DNA of 64,000 nucleotides from Sphingomonas sp. GC_Shp_5 (GCF_026540855.1 NZ_JALNUP010000004.1:124001-188000); one strand, 5' to 3'; positions 30,578-42,133 are shown, counted from the first letter of the stretch. The notes: generated from the sequence alone by a model not told the origin. Numbers and translations: made by a program.

Positions 30578-32809
30578 TCACACCGCCGGCAGACCCTCGA
30601 GCAATTTGTCGAGCGTCAGCGGATAGTCGCGCACGCGCACGCCGGTGGCGTTGTAGATCGCGTTGGCGATGGCCGCGCCGGCGCCCGAGATTCCGAGCTC
30701 GCCGATGCCTTTGGCGTGGAGCGGGTTGGAATGGATGTCGCGCTCGGGGAGGAACATGACCTCGAGCTGCGGCACGTCGGAGTTCACCGGGACATGGTAT
30801 TCGCCGAGATCGTGGTTGACGACCTTGCCGTTGCGATGGTCGTGAACCAGCTCCTCGGTCAGCGCCGCGCCGATGCCGAAGGTCATGCCGCCGAAGCATT
30901 GCGAGCGCGCGGTCTTCTCGTTGAGGATGCGGCCGGCGGCGAACACGCCGAGCATCCGGCGGACCCGGACCTCGCCGGTGACGGCGTTGACCCCGACCTC
31001 GCAGAAATGGGCGCCATACGAGGCCTGGGTGGTCGCGTCCTTCTGCTTGCCGGGCTTGATCTCGCCGGTCGCCTCGAGCCCCTCGCCGGCGAGCTCGGCC
31101 AGCCGGGTCGAGCGATTGTCGGCGATGACCATGCCGTCCTTGAAGGTGATCGCCTCGGGGCTGACGTCGAGCTTCTTGGCGATCTGGTTGCGGATGTCCT
31201 CGCATGCCAGATACACCGCCGAGCCCGAGCCGCAGGCACCCCATGAGCCGCCCGAGCCGCCCGAGGCGGGACTGTCGCTGTCGCCGAGCTTGATCGTGAT
31301 CTGCTCGGGGGTGAGGCCCAGCAACTCGCCGGCGATCTGGGCGAGGATGGTGTAAGTGCCGGTGCCGATATCGGTCATCGCGGTTTCGATGGTGAGGTGC
31401 CCGGCGGCGTCGAGCGATGCCTTGGCCGAATCGGTCTGCAGCTGGTTGTTACGCGTCGCCGCGGCCATGCCCATGCCGATCAGCCATTCACCCTCGCGGC
31501 GCCCGCCCGGCGTCGCCTGGCGATCGCTCCAGCCGAACTGCTTTGCGCCCTCGTCGAGGCAGCGGCTGAGCTGGCGGCTGGAGAAGGGGACGTTCTTCTC
31601 GGGATCGATCGTCATGTCGTTGCGCTTGCGCAGCTCGACGGGATCGAGGCCCATCTTCTCCGCCAGCTCGTCTATCGCGCCTTCGAGCGCGAGCATGCCC
31701 GAGGCTTCGCCCGGCGCGCGCATCGAGCCCGACAGGCCGAGGTTGAGCCTGACGAGGTCGTGATTGATGATGCGGTGCTCGCCCGGATAGAGCGAGTGGG
31801 TGCCGATCCCGGCGGGCTCGAAGAAGCCCTCACCGGGCAGGTTGGAGCACAGCGTCTCGTGGCCGATGCCGATCAGCCGGCCGTCAGCGTTGGCCGCCAG
31901 CCGGATGCGCTGCTCGGTGTTGGAGCGGCGCGGGGTGATCTCGAACACCTGCGGGCGCAGCATCACCGCCTTGACCGGGCGGCCGAGCTGCTTTGCGGCA
32001 ATCGCCGCCGCCGCGCTTTCGGGCGAGATGCCGAGCTTGGAACCGAAGCCGCCGCCGACGAACGGAGCGACGATCCGCACCTTGCTCGCCGAGACGCCAA
32101 GCGCCTTGGCCAATGCCTGCGCATCCTGGGTCGGCATCTGGTACGAGCCGTACAGTGTCAGCTTGCCTTCGTCCCAATAGGCGAGGCTGGCATGCGGCTC
32201 CATCGCCACCGAATTCTGGCTGGGCGTGGTGAAGGTCGCGTCGATCGTGACCGCGGCATCGGCCATCGCCTGGTCGAGGTCGCCCTGGCTGAAGTGCGAG
32301 GGGATGTTGTTGAACGGTGGCTTGTCGGTCTCGCCGCGATGGGCGTTGAAGTCGTAGCGACCGGGCGTGGCGTCATAGCTGATCGGCAGCTGCAGCGCCG
32401 CGTCGCGCGCCGCCTCATAGCTTTCGCCAAGCACGATCGCGATCACCTGGCCGAAATAAGAGATCTCCTCGACGCCCTGGGTGGGCGCCTTGGTCTCGCC
32501 GCCCTGGCCGGCGTTGCGCAGGAAGTGCTTGAAGTCGGTGACGACGTCGATCACCCCGGGCAGCGACTTGACCGCATCGGCATCGATCGCGCTGACCTTG
32601 CCCGAGCCGATCCTCGCGCTGACGAGCACGCCATAAGCCATGTTGTCGACGCGATATTCGGCCGAATAGGTCGCGGTGCCGGTGACCTTGCGCGGTCCTT
32701 CGTAGCGGCTGACCGGCTTGGTGATGACGCCCTGGACGCCGGTATCGAGCAGGCTGGTCGGCTGCGGCTCGTCCATCTTGAGGGTGTTGGTGTGGCCCAT
32801 GCCGAACAT
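30578..32809 (-). CDS. paoC: Aldehyde oxidoreductase molybdenum-binding subunit (PaoC/XdhA type)
   Basis: The large catalytic subunit of a xanthine oxidase family enzyme that oxidises aldehydes. The 743-residue product has the usual length and shows the two halves of the molybdopterin domain: VSARIGSGKVSAID, FVGGGFGSKLG (a molybdopterin-binding loop), LGLSGSMRAPGEASGM, the SWGACGSGSA block, and the C-terminal KGIGELGISGAGAAIANAI with the catalytic-glutamate segment GELG. The start was placed at 32809 ([12 protein letters not shown]), one base into the preceding gene (ATGA). It is the third gene of a 2Fe-2S, FAD, Mo subunit operon. Confidence 0.88.
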   Translation of the reverse strand: MFGMGHTNTLKMDEPQPTSLLDTGVQGVITKPVSRYEGPRKVTGTATYSAEYRVDNMAYGVLVSARIGSGKVSAIDADAVKSLPGVIDVVTDFKHFLRNAGQGGETKAPTQGVEEISYFGQVIAIVLGESYEAARDAALQLPISYDATPGRYDFNAHRGETDKPPFNNIPSHFSQGDLDQAMADAAVTIDATFTTPSQNSVAMEPHASLAYWDEGKLTLYGSYQMPTQDAQALAKALGVSASKVRIVAPFVGGGFGSKLGISPESAAAAIAAKQLGRPVKAVMLRPQVFEITPRRSNTEQRIRLAANADGRLIGIGHETLCSNLPGEGFFEPAGIGTHSLYPGEHRIINHDLVRLNLGLSGSMRAPGEASGMLALEGAIDELAEKMGLDPVELRKRNDMTIDPEKNVPFSSRQLSRCLDEGAKQFGWSDRQATPGGRREGEWLIGMGMAAATRNNQLQTDSAKASLDAAGHLTIETAMTDIGTGTYTILAQIAGELLGLTPEQITIKLGDSDSPASGGSGGSWGACGSGSAVYLACEDIRNQIAKKLDVSPEAITFKDGMVIADNRSTRLAELAGEGLEATGEIKPGKQKDATTQASYGAHFCEVGVNAVTGEVRVRRMLGVFAAGRILNEKTARSQCFGGMTFGIGAALTEELVHDHRNGKVVNHDLGEYHVPVNSDVPQLEVMFLPERDIHSNPLHAKGIGELGISGAGAAIANAIYNATGVRVRDYPLTLDKLLEGLPAV

Positions 32810-33789
32810 CAGCGTGTCTCCGTCAGTTCGCGCAGGCACGCGATCAGCGTGCGGCGGGCGAGGGGTATCTTGAAATCGTTGGTGCCCTGGCCCTTGGCGT
32901 TGGCGACCAGCGCATCGGCGGCGGCGGCGAACACCACGTCGGACGGCGCCTGGCCGATCAGCGCGGCTTCCACCGCGGGATCGCGCCACGGCATGTGCGC
33001 GACGCCACCAAAAGCGAGCGCCGCCGAGGCGATCTTGCCGTTCTCGACGCTCACCACCCCCGCTACCGAGACCAGGGCGAAAGCGTAGGAGGCACGGTCA
33101 CGCACCTTGCGGTAGAGCTGCTTGCCGGCGGCGGGCGCAGGCAGCTCGACATGAGTGATCAGCTCGCCCGGCTCGAGCACCGTCTCGATCTGCGGCGTGT
33201 CGCCCGGCAGCCGGTAGAAATCGCCGATCGGGATGCGGCGCTTGTCGCCATCGGCCTTGAGGGTGATGATCACCGCATCAAGCGCGCGCATCGCCACCGG
33301 CATGTCGCCGGGGTGGGTGGCGATGCACTGCTCGCTGGCGCCGAGGATGGCGTGGACGCGGGTGAAGCCGCCGATCGCCGAACAGCCGCTGCCGGGCTCG
33401 CGCTTGTTGCACGCCATGGCGGTGTCATAGAAATAATAGCAGCGGGTGCGCTGGAGCAGATTGCCGCCGGTGGTCGCCTTGTTGCGCAACTGGCCCGAGG
33501 CGCCGGCAAGCAATGCGCGGCTCAGCACCTCATATTTGGCGATCACGCGCGGGTCGGCGGCGAGATCGCTGTTGGGCACCAGGGCGCCGATCGTCAGTCC
33601 GCCGTCCTCGCGCTCCTCGATCTCGCCGAGCGGCAGCCGGCTGATGTCGACCAGCTTGTCGGGCGTTTCCACCTGCAGCTTCATCAGGTCGAGCAGGTTG
33701 GTGCCGCCGGCGATGAACTTGGCGCCGACGGTCACGTCGGCAACCGCAGCCTCAGGGGTCGCGGCCTTCTCATAGACGAAGGTCTTCAT
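32809..33789 (-). CDS. paoB: Aldehyde oxidoreductase FAD-binding subunit (PaoB type)
   Basis: The 326-residue FAD subunit of the same enzyme. FAD-binding motifs are [15 protein letters not shown] and [12 protein letters not shown]. It carries an insert with Cys117, Cys127, Cys136 and Cys155 ([20 protein letters not shown], then [10 protein letters not shown]), the position where PaoB and 4-hydroxybenzoyl-CoA reductase hold an extra 4Fe-4S cluster that ordinary xanthine dehydrogenases lack. This supports the Pao assignment over xanthine dehydrogenase. It overlaps the 2Fe-2S subunit gene by four bases and the large subunit gene by one. Confidence 0.88.
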   Translation of the reverse strand: MKTFVYEKAATPEAAVADVTVGAKFIAGGTNLLDLMKLQVETPDKLVDISRLPLGEIEEREDGGLTIGALVPNSDLAADPRVIAKYEVLSRALLAGASGQLRNKATTGGNLLQRTRCYYFYDTAMACNKREPGSGCSAIGGFTRVHAILGASEQCIATHPGDMPVAMRALDAVIITLKADGDKRRIPIGDFYRLPGDTPQIETVLEPGELITHVELPAPAAGKQLYRKVRDRASYAFALVSVAGVVSVENGKIASAALAFGGVAHMPWRDPAVEAALIGQAPSDVVFAAAADALVANAKGQGTNDFKIPLARRTLIACLRELTETR

Positions 33790-34292
33790 GCCGTGGCTCC
33801 TTCCGCTTCGGCGACATCGCGAATGGCATCGACAATGTTGGGATAGGCCGAGCAGCGGCAGATGTTGCCGCTCATCCGCTCGGAAATCTCGCCGTCGTCG
33901 AACGCGGGATCGGTGAGGTCGCCGGTGACGTGGCTAGGCCAGCCCTTCTTGACCTCATTGAGCATGCCAACCGCCGAGCAGATCTGCCCCGGGGTGCAAT
34001 AGCCGCACTGATAGCCGTCGTGGCGGACGAAGGCGTCCTGGAGCGGATGGAGGTTGTCGGGCGTGCCGAGACCCTCGATCGTCACGATCTCGTCATCCTG
34101 ATGCATCACGGCAAGCGTCAGGCAGCTGTTCACGCGGCGGCCGTTGATCAGCACCGTGCACGCGCCACACTGGCCGTGATCACACCCCTTCTTGCTCCCG
34201 GTGAGGCCCAGATGCTCGCGACACAAATCGAGAACCGACGTACGGATATCGGGTTCGGCCTCGTACGACCGCCCGTTGATGGTGAATTGCAT
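33786..34292 (-). CDS. paoA: Aldehyde oxidoreductase 2Fe-2S subunit (PaoA type)
   Basis: The 168-residue small subunit carries two 2Fe-2S clusters: the plant-ferredoxin type [22 protein letters not shown] and the C-terminal [12 protein letters not shown] with GNICRCSAY. It passes electrons from the molybdenum site toward FAD. E. coli PaoA has a Tat signal that sends the complex to the periplasm; here the protein starts directly at [15 protein letters not shown], with no twin-arginine segment and no in-frame upstream start, so a cytoplasmic enzyme is more likely. It leads the operon. Confidence 0.9.
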   Translation of the reverse strand: MQFTINGRSYEAEPDIRTSVLDLCREHLGLTGSKKGCDHGQCGACTVLINGRRVNSCLTLAVMHQDDEIVTIEGLGTPDNLHPLQDAFVRHDGYQCGYCTPGQICSAVGMLNEVKKGWPSHVTGDLTDPAFDDGEISERMSGNICRCSAYPNIVDAIRDVAEAEGATA

Positions 34293-34349
34293 GGCCTGCG
34301 CCCCTTCTTGCTTGGAGGGGGTAACGCGTTCCCCCGACTTGGGCTCCGG

Positions 34350-35399
34350 TTGCGAATCGCTCTCATGTCATTGATCGCGCTGGCGACATCGCCGGCGCTC
34401 GCGCAGGATGTTGCCATGACTGCAACGCCGCTCTCGCCGCCGATCCTGATCGCCCACCGCGGCGCCAGCGGCTACCGCCCCGAGCACACGCTGGCGGCCT
34501 ATGAGCTGGCGATCGAGCAGGGCGCCGACTTCATCGAGCCCGATCTGGTGCCGACCAAGGACGGCGTGCTGGTCGCGCGCCACGAGAATGAGATCTCCGG
34601 CACCACCGATGTCGCCGCGCATCCCGAATTCGCGGCGCGGCGCATCACCAAGACGATCGATGGCGAGAAACTGACCGGCTGGTTCACCGAGGATTTCACC
34701 CTCGTCGAGCTGAAGACGCTGCGTGCCCGGGAGCGGCTGCCGCAGCTGCGCGCCGCCAATGCGGCCTATGACGGCCGCTTCACCATCCCGACGCTGGCCG
34801 AGATCATCGCGCTCGCCAAGCAGCATGGTGTCGGCATCTATCCCGAGACCAAGCATCCGACCTATTTCGCGAGCATCGGCCTCGGCACCGATGCGCCGCT
34901 GGTCGCGCAGCTCAAGGCGGCGGGCTGGGACTCGGCGTCGGCACCGGTGTTCATCCAGTCGTTCGAGGTCGCCAACCTGCGCCGGATCCACGGCATGACC
35001 GGCATCCGCCTGATCCAGCTGATGGCGGGCGAGGGCGGCCCTGCCGATGGTGCGGCGCCCTCCTATGCGGCGATGCTCACCCCTGAGGGGCTGAAGGCGG
35101 TGGCGACCTATGCCTATGGCATCGGGCCCGACAAGGCGCAGCTGTGGCGCACCGACCGGCCCGAGCAGCCCTCGACGCTGGTCGCCGACGCGCATGCCGC
35201 GGGCCTGCGCGTCCACCCCTGGACCTATCGCGCGGAAAACTATTTCCTGCCGACCCGTTTCCGCCACGGCACCGATCCCGCGGCGCATGGCGACATCCAG
35301 GCCGAGATCAGCGCGGGGCTTGGTCTTGGCATCGACGGCTTCTTCACCGATTATCCGGCGATCGGAACGGCGGTGCTCACGGCTGCCAAGGGAAAATAG
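34350..35399 (+). CDS. glpQ: Glycerophosphodiester phosphodiesterase, periplasmic (GlpQ type)
   Basis: This enzyme hydrolyses glycerophosphodiesters to glycerol-3-phosphate and an alcohol. The mature protein has the GDPD motifs IAHRGASGYRPEHTLAAY, FIEPDLVPTKDGVLVARHE, GIYPETKHP and, near the end, GIDGFFTDYP. The start is uncertain. A TTG at 34350 gives MRIALMSLIALATSPALA, a normal signal peptide with a basic residue, whereas the ATG at 34365 gives a signal with no charge and only 13 residues. The TTG start (349 residues) is therefore preferred. It lies divergent from the Pao operon, 57 bases away. Confidence 0.88.
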   Translation: MRIALMSLIALATSPALAQDVAMTATPLSPPILIAHRGASGYRPEHTLAAYELAIEQGADFIEPDLVPTKDGVLVARHENEISGTTDVAAHPEFAARRITKTIDGEKLTGWFTEDFTLVELKTLRARERLPQLRAANAAYDGRFTIPTLAEIIALAKQHGVGIYPETKHPTYFASIGLGTDAPLVAQLKAAGWDSASAPVFIQSFEVANLRRIHGMTGIRLIQLMAGEGGPADGAAPSYAAMLTPEGLKAVATYAYGIGPDKAQLWRTDRPEQPSTLVADAHAAGLRVHPWTYRAENYFLPTRFRHGTDPAAHGDIQAEISAGLGLGIDGFFTDYPAIGTAVLTAAKGK

Positions 35400-35400
35400 T

Positions 35401-35682
35401 ATGCGTGCTTCAATCCTTCTCCTGCCGCTGCTCGCGCTCGCGGCGAGCGGCTGTGTCGCCCAGACCGCGTGGAACGTCGCGACCCTGCCGGTGAAGGCCA
35501 CCGGCAAGGCGATCGACTGGACCACCACCAGCCAGTCGGAGTCCGATCGCAATTATGGTCGCAAGATGCGCAAGCAGGAGGCGGAGGAGGGCAAGCAGCG
35601 CCGCAAGGCGGCCGAGCGCTGCAAGAAGCATCCCGACGACCAGGATGCATGCCAATACCAGGGGTACCGCGCGGGATATTGA
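35401..35682 (+). CDS. Small predicted lipoprotein
   Basis: A 93-residue protein of unknown function that starts one base after the glycerophosphodiesterase stop. MRASILLLPLLALAASGC is a lipoprotein signal with the lipidated Cys at residue 18. The mature part has a short hydrophobic/Thr-rich segment, then a Lys/Arg/Glu-rich region (KMRKQEAEEGKQRRKAAERC) and a C-terminal pair of cysteines. It is likely to be an envelope protein expressed with the upstream gene. It is followed by the bidirectional hairpin that ends acnA. Confidence 0.68.
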   Translation: MRASILLLPLLALAASGCVAQTAWNVATLPVKATGKAIDWTTTSQSESDRNYGRKMRKQEAEEGKQRRKAAERCKKHPDDQDACQYQGYRAGY

Positions 35683-35714
35683 GGCGGCGCTCGGGCGGCC
35701 ACCGCGACGGGCAC

Positions 35715-35747
35715 AAAAAAGGGGAGGGGCGCCAACCCCTCCCCTTT
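35715..35747 (-). terminator. Rho-independent terminator of acnA, possibly bidirectional
   Basis: GGGGAGGGG and CCCCTCCCC form a nine-base stem around CGCCAA. On the minus strand it is followed by six T, ending acnA transcription; on the plus strand a shorter T run could also stop the lipoprotein transcript. Confidence 0.88.
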
Positions 35748-35769
35748 GTCGTTCCGGTCAGCCCCTGGA

Positions 35770-38457
<2,688 letters not shown>

Positions 38458-38640
38458 GTGCTTTCCCTTCTGGTTCCTGGCTCAAGGCGCTCGGGGAGGC
38501 GGCATGAGGCCGCGCGGGCGCGCGTGAACGCTCTAGGCGAATGCGAATGTCGCCGCGGGCCTTAGCAAGGGGTTAGCGGCGGGGGAAGGGCGGCGGCGCG
38601 GTTAAGCGATGTCGCCCGTGTTTCAGGAGGTTGCCGGCAT

Positions 38641-39327
38641 TCAGCGGCGGGCGAGGCGGAGCCGGTCGATCTGATCGATGACTTCCTCGAGCCGGGCGAG
38701 CGGCGCGGTGGCGTTGACCTGGTCGAGCGCCGCCGCGGCCTGGATCAGATGCTCGCTGGCCCGCTCCAGCCAGGGAAGATCGTGGTCGCCTATCTCGCCG
38801 CCGTGCAGCATCGCCTCTACCGTCGCGGCGCGGTGATGGCGCATCTCGCGGCGCATCTCGAATGCCGCCACCGTGCGCCGGGCGAGATCGCGCAGCGCGG
38901 CCTGCTCGTCTTCATCGAGCCCGGCGCGCGGCTCGACATCGATCACGCACAAGGTGCCGATGCACACGCCATTGTCCATCCGCAGCGGCGCGCCGGCATA
39001 GAAGCGGATGTTGGGCTCGCCGGTGACATTGGCGAAATCCTGGAAGCGCGGGTCGGCCTTGGCATCGGCGACGATGAACAGATCGTCGCCCTGGATCGCA
39101 TGCGCGCAGAAGCTCTGCTCGATCGGCGTTTCGTCCGCGTCGAGCCCGATGCGTGCCTTGAACCATTGGCGATCGTCGTCGACCAGGGTGATGGTGGAGA
39201 TGGGCGCGCCGGTGCGATAGGCCGCGGCGCCGACGATGGCATCATATTGCGGTTCCGGCGGCGTATCGAGGATCTCATATTCCATCAGCGTGGCGAGCCG
39301 GTCGGCTTCAAGCGAAACGTCGATCAT
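38641..39327 (-). CDS. GAF domain protein
   Basis: A 228-residue cytoplasmic protein made of a GAF domain (about residues 15-165) and a helical C-terminal tail. The domain pattern includes RLATLMEYEILDTPPEPQYD at the start, ISTITLVDDDRQWFKARIGL, SFCAHAI, and IRFYAGAPLRMDNGVCIGTL, typical of the GAF sensors that precede histidine kinases or cyclases, but no output domain is attached. The ligand is unknown. The ATG at 39327 was chosen because upstream residues are not conserved-looking and a GGAGAACGG sequence precedes it. It has no clear operon partner. Confidence 0.82.
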   Translation of the reverse strand: MIDVSLEADRLATLMEYEILDTPPEPQYDAIVGAAAYRTGAPISTITLVDDDRQWFKARIGLDADETPIEQSFCAHAIQGDDLFIVADAKADPRFQDFANVTGEPNIRFYAGAPLRMDNGVCIGTLCVIDVEPRAGLDEDEQAALRDLARRTVAAFEMRREMRHHRAATVEAMLHGGEIGDHDLPWLERASEHLIQAAAALDQVNATAPLARLEEVIDQIDRLRLARR

Positions 39328-39486
39328 GGTGTTCCGTTCTCCCCCATCATGCGGCACGCGGGCAATCTGGCCGCAGATCACTGGTGGGTAGCGGGTGCAT
39401 GACAGCGATAAGGTAAGAAAAGATCAACGCCGCCGTCAACGAATGGCTCGCCAACCTCGATCAAGCGGGTACCGGGGCCGCGGCGT

Positions 39487-40140
39487 TCAGCTGGTCAGCG
39501 CGCCGCCGGTGGCCAGCGATTTGCCGCGGGTGATGATCACGCGGTCGCCCAGCCGTGCTTCGCCGAACAGCTTTTGCGCGAAGGCGAGCGGCACGCCGAT
39601 GCAGCCATGGGTGGCATAGCCCCATTCCACCTTGCTGCCGTGAATCGAGACACCGTCGTTCGTGAGACGCAGCATGTACGGCATCGGCGCATCGTAGAGG
39701 TTGGAGACGTGGTGCGCGTCTTTCTGGGTGATCGGAAAGGTGCCGAGCGGGGTCGGCTTGTCGTCCGCGCCATAGAGGATGGCGGTGGCGCCGATCTCAT
39801 AGCCGTTGCGGAAGACCGACAGCGTCTGCGCGGCGAGATCGACGGTGATGATCAGCGGGCCTGCGGGGACGCCGGCTTCGTCCCAGGTGAAGTCGCCAAA
39901 TTTGATCGGGCCGATATCGAGCACGCGCTTGACCATCAGCGGCTCGGCGGCCGGCGCTGGCAAGGACGTCTGTTTGGCGGGGACGACCGGCTGCGTCATC
40001 GCCGAGGTGGGCGGCGCTGCGGTGCGAGGAGCGGCCGCGCGGGTGGCCTGAGGGCTGTGCGCCGGCAGGCTTGCAGCGACGATGCCGGCCAGGCCTGCGC
40101 AGGCGAGGATCAGCTTGGCGGCGATCGTCTGTCGTCCCAT
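39487..40140 (-). CDS. L,D-transpeptidase (YkuD domain)
   Basis: A 217-residue envelope enzyme that crosslinks or modifies peptidoglycan. An N-terminal hydrophobic signal (AAKLILACAGLAGIVAASLP) is followed by a Pro/Ala/Thr-rich linker to about residue 65 and a YkuD catalytic domain. Catalytic residues are His167 in DGVSIHGSK and Cys180 in ATHGCIGVP. The family motif is usually SHGCxRxx; here the residue after HGC is Ile-Gly rather than the common Arg, a variation seen in some alphaproteobacterial members. It stands alone on this strand. Confidence 0.88.
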   Translation of the reverse strand: MGRQTIAAKLILACAGLAGIVAASLPAHSPQATRAAAPRTAAPPTSAMTQPVVPAKQTSLPAPAAEPLMVKRVLDIGPIKFGDFTWDEAGVPAGPLIITVDLAAQTLSVFRNGYEIGATAILYGADDKPTPLGTFPITQKDAHHVSNLYDAPMPYMLRLTNDGVSIHGSKVEWGYATHGCIGVPLAFAQKLFGEARLGDRVIITRGKSLATGGALTS

Positions 40141-40322
40141 GTCGTCTCCTTTCCTGGCAGCTCGAGGTTGCGGCTGGCAGCTTAGCGGCGGCGGGCTGGT
40201 TGGCGAGGGGGGTAAATCGCGCTGTTCCGCAGCGGGACGAAGCCGATGGTCGTCAACGTCTGCGCATTTGCCCCCCTCGCGGCCGGTGGACGCTGCTGCC
40301 GTGCGCCGCCTAGAAGACGAGG

Positions 40323-40874
40323 ATGCCGCGCCAACTCAAGGTCTATCGCACCCCGATCGGGTTCCACGACGCCTATGTCGCGGCGCCCAGCCAGAAGGCG
40401 GCGCTGGCGGCATGGGGCAGCGCCAAGGATTTGTTCGCGCGCGGTGCCGCCGAGCTGGTGACCGATCCGGCGCTGACCGCGGCGCCGCTCGCGACGCCCG
40501 GCGTGGTAGTGAAGCTGTCGCGTGGCACCGCTGCCGAGCAGATCGCGGCGCTGCCGCCGTCGCGGCCCAAGGCGCGCGCGGCCGAACCGGTCGACGAGGC
40601 CAAGCAAGCCCCGGCCAGGCGGGCACCGGCACCGGCACCACCGCCGATGCCCAAGCCGAGCCGCCAGGGGCTGGAGGAGGCGGAACATGCGCTCGTCGAA
40701 GCAGAGGCGCGCCACCGCCGGGCCGATCGTGCGCTTGCCGCCGAGGAAGCGGCGCTGGCGAAACGGCGCAAGGAGCAGGATCGCGCGGCCGCAGCCGAGC
40801 GGGCCGCGCTCGAGGAGGCGCGCGACGGTGAGCGGCGTTCCTATGACAAGGCGATGGCGGCCTGGCGCGGCTGA
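40323..40874 (+). CDS. Conserved hypothetical protein with Ala/Arg/Glu coiled coil
   Basis: I do not recognise a function. The 183-residue product starts MPRQLKVYRTPIGFHDAYVA, a compact 70-residue segment with a Val/Ser-rich core (GVVVKLSRGTAAEQIAAL). A Pro/Ala/Lys linker follows, then a strongly charged Ala/Arg/Glu helix (about residues 115-175) likely to form a coiled coil. It has no signal or membrane segment. TolA-like annotations for such proteins rest on composition only. It lies 60 bases before the next small gene on the same strand. Confidence 0.68.
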   Translation: MPRQLKVYRTPIGFHDAYVAAPSQKAALAAWGSAKDLFARGAAELVTDPALTAAPLATPGVVVKLSRGTAAEQIAALPPSRPKARAAEPVDEAKQAPARRAPAPAPPPMPKPSRQGLEEAEHALVEAEARHRRADRALAAEEAALAKRRKEQDRAAAAERAALEEARDGERRSYDKAMAAWRG

Positions 40875-40934
40875 TCGGTGTCGAAAGGGAACCCGGCCGC
40901 GCCGCGCTCTGTTGTGGTCGCGAAAGGATCATCC

Positions 40935-41291
40935 ATGTCGCACATTCCTAATTCGGCCATGAAGCACGCCGGCCCGACTCATCACGAGGAAGAGGCCAAG
41001 CCCACCAAGACCGCCAAGCCGGCGCCGCGCTCCGGCATCAGCGGATCGCTGATCGCGCTCGGCGGCACCCTGCTGGTCGGCGCGGTGGCTGCGGTGGCGG
41101 TGCCGCTGTGGCGTCGCCACGCCGGTGCCGAGGCGAACTCGGCGCGCAAGCCGCGCGCGCGCAAGCCCGCGGCGGCAAAGGCCAATGGCAAGGGTGCGGC
41201 AAAGCACGCCGGCGCCAAGTCCGCCAAGGCGGATACAGGCGCCAAGACCAGCGGCCACAAATCGGCCACGCCCAAACAAGCCGATGCCTGA
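40935..41291 (+). CDS. Hypothetical protein, one membrane segment and Lys/Ala-rich tail
   Basis: A 118-residue protein of unknown function. The N-terminus is His/Glu/Lys-rich, followed by one membrane helix (SGSLIALGGTLLVGAVAAVAV, about residues 36-56), a basic WRRH stop-transfer and a tail of Ala/Lys/Gly repeats like those of histone H1 or HU-tail proteins. By the positive-inside rule the tail would be cytoplasmic and could bind nucleic acid, which is speculation. The ATG at 40935 has AAAGGA seven bases upstream; a GTG at 40878 is less likely. Confidence 0.65.
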   Translation: MSHIPNSAMKHAGPTHHEEEAKPTKTAKPAPRSGISGSLIALGGTLLVGAVAAVAVPLWRRHAGAEANSARKPRARKPAAAKANGKGAAKHAGAKSAKADTGAKTSGHKSATPKQADA

Positions 41292-41306
41292 TCGGATCGC
41301 GATGAC

Positions 41307-41348
41307 GGCCGGGCGGCGATTCGGGCCCAAGTGCCTCGCCGCCCGGCC
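41307..41348. other. Long perfect hairpin between two genes
   Basis: A 13-base perfect stem, GGCCGGGCGGCGA with TCGCCGCCCGGCC, around a 16-base loop. It begins 16 bases after the stop of the Lys/Ala-rich protein gene and has no T run on either side, so it may be a factor-dependent terminator or an RNA stabiliser. Confidence 0.65.
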
Positions 41349-41391
41349 GGTCGCGGCCTGGTTCAACACCCCGTGGCACATCGGGTATATT

Positions 41392-41409
41392 TTTGGCGGC
41401 GCCGCCAAA
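41392..41409. promoter_or_regulatory. Perfect 18-bp palindrome upstream of a LuxR-type regulator gene
   Basis: TTTGGCGGC followed immediately by GCCGCCAAA, a perfect palindrome 43 bases before the ATG of the regulator and just after an A/T-rich stretch (TATATTTT). Its size and symmetry fit a dimeric helix-turn-helix operator, possibly for autoregulation. Confidence 0.5.
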
Positions 41410-41452
41410 TCATGATAGCGCCCGCCCCAACAAGCAGGGGGCGACGGGAGCA

Positions 41453-42133
41453 ATGACGCAGGCCGGTCCACGGACTGGTGGGGTGGCGCGTGCGTCCTCC
41501 CCGGGGGCCGCCTCCGCGTTGCCGGACGACCGGGCGGTCGTGTCAGCGCCACCTGGCGATTCCGCGCGGTTCGACCGGCTCAGCCGTCGCCATCGCGAAT
41601 GCTTACGGGCGGTGCGCCAGCTCAAGGGCTCCAAGGAAATCGCCGAGCAGCTCGGCATCGAGAAATCGACGGTGGACAGCTACATCACCGAGGCGGTGAA
41701 GCTGCTCGGCGCCCGCAACCGCCGCGAGGCCGCGCTGTGGTTCGCCGAACATGAAGCGGCGGGACTGCCGGCAGTGGCTGCCGATTGCGCCGTTTTCCCT
41801 GATTTTCCAGCGGCAGAGGACCCCGATAAAATAGGGGGTGATTCAGCGCGGCTAGCCGCACCGGCCATTTCGCTGCCACCAAGCACCTCGCCGGACGAGC
41901 CATTCGTCGGGCAACCGGGGGGAACCGGGGACGCGCCTTCGAGGCCGCGTTCCCCGGGGATCCGGTTGCCGTTCCGGCGGAAGGGACAAGCGGGCAATGA
42001 GCTGTCGATCGGCAGCCGGCTGATCTGGATCCAGGCGATCACCCTGGGCATCGCCATTGGTTTTGGCATGCTCATGATCGGCCTCCAGATCCTCACGGGG
42101 ATGATCGAATCCGTTACCCGCCACCTTTCCTGA
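41453..42133 (+). CDS. LuxR-type HTH regulator with C-terminal membrane anchor
   Basis: A 226-residue protein with a LuxR/GerE-like DNA-binding domain at about residues 40-100 (LSRRHRECLRAVRQLKGSKE, IAEQLGIEKSTVDSYITEAV). A disordered Pro/Ala/Ser/Asp-rich linker follows, then a single C-terminal hydrophobic helix (WIQAITLGIAIGFGMLMIGL, about residues 191-215). There is no receiver or autoinducer-binding domain. The domain order predicts a membrane-tethered transcription factor with its DNA-binding domain in the cytoplasm. The ATG at 41453 follows GGGAG. A perfect palindrome lies just upstream. Confidence 0.8.
   Translation: MTQAGPRTGGVARASSPGAASALPDDRAVVSAPPGDSARFDRLSRRHRECLRAVRQLKGSKEIAEQLGIEKSTVDSYITEAVKLLGARNRREAALWFAEHEAAGLPAVAADCAVFPDFPAAEDPDKIGGDSARLAAPAISLPPSTSPDEPFVGQPGGTGDAPSRPRSPGIRLPFRRKGQAGNELSIGSRLIWIQAITLGIAIGFGMLMIGLQILTGMIESVTRHLS

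Noticed and set aside
38458..38640. Possible small gene or RNA between acnA and the GAF gene
   Set aside because: No frame with coding character, promoter pair or stable hairpin was found.
40141..40322. Candidate sigma-EcfG promoter for the L,D-transpeptidase
   Set aside because: A GGAAC occurs on the minus strand but there is no CGTT at 16-17 bases; the spacing does not fit.
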